A stretch of DNA of 45,663 bases, from assembly GCA_027306695.1 (NCBI GenBank), contig DAHUZH010000012.1, forward strand, positions 1 through 45,663. The letters run 5' to 3'. Of this stretch, positions 44,229 to 45,663 are shown piece after piece; position 1 is the stretch's first letter, and every line of letters starts with the position of its first letter. Below the pieces are notes generated by a model that saw only the letters and a program-made list of their open reading frames with translations, ran no database searches and was not told the origin of the DNA. A program made the translations under genes and the position numbers. The DNA comes from Acidobacteriaceae bacterium. GTDB lineage: Bacteria; Acidobacteriota; Terriglobia; Terriglobales; Acidobacteriaceae.

Positions 44229-44929
44229 TGCATGCCCTTCCAATCAAATCCTCCAGCGCGGCTCCTGAATGTCTTCGGCTCTCGTTGCGGAAGCGATACG
44301 GCTCGCGGCTGAAATTTACCGGCGTTTGCCTCCAGCCCAAGCATTGAGTCCGGCGGCTGGACGATGGCATAGTAAATCTCCCCGGAACAATGGACGCATT
44401 CTGTTTTGTGGACCGTGCGGATGGCTTCGTCGAGTACCTGCGGAAACGTCCTGAAGCACTCTGGGCAGGCAATCATGACATACGCCTCGCCCGAAGGGTC
44501 ATGTCCGTTCATCGGAATCCAGATGGGCGCCGACGCGCTGGAAGGCTCGATCGGGCGCATCCCCTCCGCGTGGGGCATGGCCTCCAGTATCTCCAATAAG
44601 CAACTCACTGGGGCCCCCTTCTCATAGAAGGCATCTGCGGCAACCCCAGACGGAACGCTGTAGCCTGAAAACGCGGCGCTCATGGCAATCGCCTGGATGG
44701 CGAAAAACCTGCGACGGACCACAGACAGCAACTCGAAGCCGGACATGCCCGGCATGTTGAGGTCACAAAGAATGATGTCGGGGATTTCCTTTCGTATCTC
44801 CGCAAGCGCGGAAAAGCCATCTTCCGCCGAACACACTCTATATCCAGATTGAGTAAGGATCGCGGACAGCAACGCACGGATCAAGGCATCATCTTCAACG
44901 ACCAGGACATTTGCTTTTTCGGTGGGCAT
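44225..44929 (-). CDS. response regulator: receiver domain plus C-terminal zinc-ribbon-like segment (234 aa)
   Basis: Receiver domain at about residues 7-120: VLVVEDDALI, phospho-acceptor Asp in IILCDLNMPGMSGFELL and the Lys in FYEKGAPVS. After a linker the C-terminus carries CPECFRTFPQ and CVHCSGEI, two CXXC pairs 20 residues apart, as in a zinc ribbon; no helix-turn-helix is seen. Function of the output is unknown. It is coupled by a 4-bp overlap to the RsbRD-like regulator downstream, so the two probably belong to one phosphorelay whose kinase is outside the window. A G10 tract stands in the place of its Shine-Dalgarno. Confidence 0.85.
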   Translation of the reverse strand: MPTEKANVLVVEDDALIRALLSAILTQSGYRVCSAEDGFSALAEIRKEIPDIILCDLNMPGMSGFELLSVVRRRFFAIQAIAMSAAFSGYSVPSGVAADAFYEKGAPVSCLLEILEAMPHAEGMRPIEPSSASAPIWIPMNGHDPSGEAYVMIACPECFRTFPQVLDEAIRTVHKTECVHCSGEIYYAIVQPPDSMLGLEANAGKFQPRAVSLPQREPKTFRSRAGGFDWKGMQ

Positions 44930-44935
44930 CTGGTG

Positions 44936-44945
44936 CCCCCCCCCC
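44936..44945 (-). promoter_or_regulatory. G10 homopolymer at the ribosome-binding position
   Basis: On the minus strand ten Gs lie 6 bases before ATG 44929. They act as, or replace, the Shine-Dalgarno of the response regulator gene. Such tracts can change length by slippage. Confidence 0.55.
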
Positions 44946-44991
44946 GAGCATCTAAAGAGCTTCGGAATTCAATCATCCCACTGCGAAAAAT

Positions 44992-45663
44992 TCAAGTCTG
45001 TTCAATTTTGAACACCTTCGCGGCTTTCCGTCTCGCCGGTTTGGGTCGGCCGTTTGGAGTGTCCAGCAGGGCAGCACTGACGGCGTTCTCCTGCGGATGT
45101 TGATCGTGCAAAATGATGTTGAGCAGCGACTTGTGCACCCGGATGCGTCCGTTGTATTCAATAAAGCCGAGCTTGCGGAAACGGTTCATGAAAAAGCTGA
45201 CGCGGGACCGAGTGGTGCCGATCATCTCCGCCAGGGTCTCCTGCGTGATCTCTGGAATCAACGTTTCCTGTTCGCCCGGTTTACCGAATTCCGCCATCAA
45301 CAGCAGAATTCTGGCCAGACGCTTTTCGCTGGAGTTGAAAAGCTGATCGACAAGATCGGCCTGGGTGCGCATACTCCGCGCCAGCAGAAACTTTAAGAAC
45401 ATGTCGGAGAAGGCATGCTCCTCGTGCATCACGCGGACCATCTCCTCCCTCTCGATCTTGAGCGCTGTACAAGCGGTAATGGCAGTGGCCGTCGCCAGCC
45501 GCAGCCCAGCTATGGCCGCAATCGATTCCTCCCCGACGAATTCGCCGGCGGAGAGCAGCGTGATGGTGGCTTCCTTCCCGGTTTTTGAAACGACGGTGAG
45601 TTGTGCGCGGCCCTTCTGAATATAAAAAATGGAGTCCGCGGAATCTCCCTGCGAAAAGAAGGC
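44992..45663 (-). CDS. Crp/Fnr-family transcriptional regulator, N-terminus cut by window edge
   Basis: 224 codons visible including the stop; the beginning lies past the right edge. The cyclic-nucleotide-binding-like beta roll reads FFSQGDSADSIFYIQKGRAQ, SKTGKEATITLLSAGEFVGE and ESIAAIAG. The dimer helix (FLKFLLARSMRTQADLVDQL) and the winged HTH (EITQETLAEMIGTTRSRVSF, FRKLGFIEYNGRIRVHKSLL) follow. The first visible residues are inside the beta roll, so about 20-30 residues are missing. The tail is basic (RPKPARRKAAKVFK). Effector is not predictable: no Fnr-type cysteine cluster is visible in the part present. It is in the same direction as, and 62 bp upstream of, the response regulator pair. 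Confidence 0.9.
   Translation of the reverse strand, partial: AFFSQGDSADSIFYIQKGRAQLTVVSKTGKEATITLLSAGEFVGEESIAAIAGLRLATATAITACTALKIEREEMVRVMHEEHAFSDMFLKFLLARSMRTQADLVDQLFNSSEKRLARILLLMAEFGKPGEQETLIPEITQETLAEMIGTTRSRVSFFMNRFRKLGFIEYNGRIRVHKSLLNIILHDQHPQENAVSAALLDTPNGRPKPARRKAAKVFKIEQT

Overview
The window looks like a chromosomal segment of an acidobacterium (Acidobacteriota, probably class Terriglobia). The signs are a TonB-dependent receptor with an N-terminal carboxypeptidase-regulatory domain, a VWFA protein of the acidobacterial type, a Wzi-like outer-membrane protein, a GT21 (HpnI-like) glycosyltransferase, HspR-type heat-shock control and generally GC-rich coding. Species is not claimed. 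Most genes are on the minus strand. The first gene (ABC exporter) and the last (Crp/Fnr regulator) are cut by the window edges.

Layout. (1) 1-6179 (-): a compact gene run reading small secreted Cys/His protein > TonB receptor > CusF-SCO1 lipoprotein > gluconokinase > small membrane protein > ABC exporter. The front half looks like copper handling. (2) 6235-12786 (+): an AddB-like nuclease and AddA-like helicase-nuclease pair for double-strand break repair. (3) 12970-18035 (-): phoU-pstB without pstSCA, a DedA-rhodanese fusion, a VWFA protein and an HpnI-like glycosyltransferase. (4) 18221-26289: a heat-shock locus (dnaK, dnaJ, hspR, all -) split by accessory DNA. Between dnaK and dnaJ lie a 56-aa gene, a frameshifted GIY-YIG gene, an inverted repeat pair, a lower-GC membrane protein and higBA. 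Between dnaJ and hspR lie two DUF3617 paralogues bracketing about 1 kb of unexplained small ORFs. A near-consensus sigma70 promoter with a HAIR-like inverted repeat lies in front of dnaK. (5) 26399-36062 (-): exported or envelope enzymes: Tat-exported TIM-barrel epimerase-like protein, two-domain VOC protein, DUF4382 lipoprotein, S10 carboxypeptidase, pentaheme cytochrome with TPRs, GH13 amylase-like protein. (6) 36199-40727 (-): amtB-PII-glnD nitrogen-sensing cluster. (7) 41092-45663: tRNA-Gly(CCC), Wzi-like protein, two overlapping response regulators without DNA-binding domains, and a Crp/Fnr regulator.

No CRISPR array, rRNA, intact insertion sequence or complete prophage was seen. Two paired copies of a dispersed palindromic repeat (core GTCATTCTGA ... 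GAAGAATCCAGA) occur, at 12822-12934 and 23530-23660. The points most worth following up are the split heat-shock locus with its operator-covered dnaK promoter and higBA-coupled dnaJ, the metal cluster headed by a CC/HHC small protein, and the repeat next to a GIY-YIG nuclease remnant. All functional statements are from reading the sequence; no database search was run.
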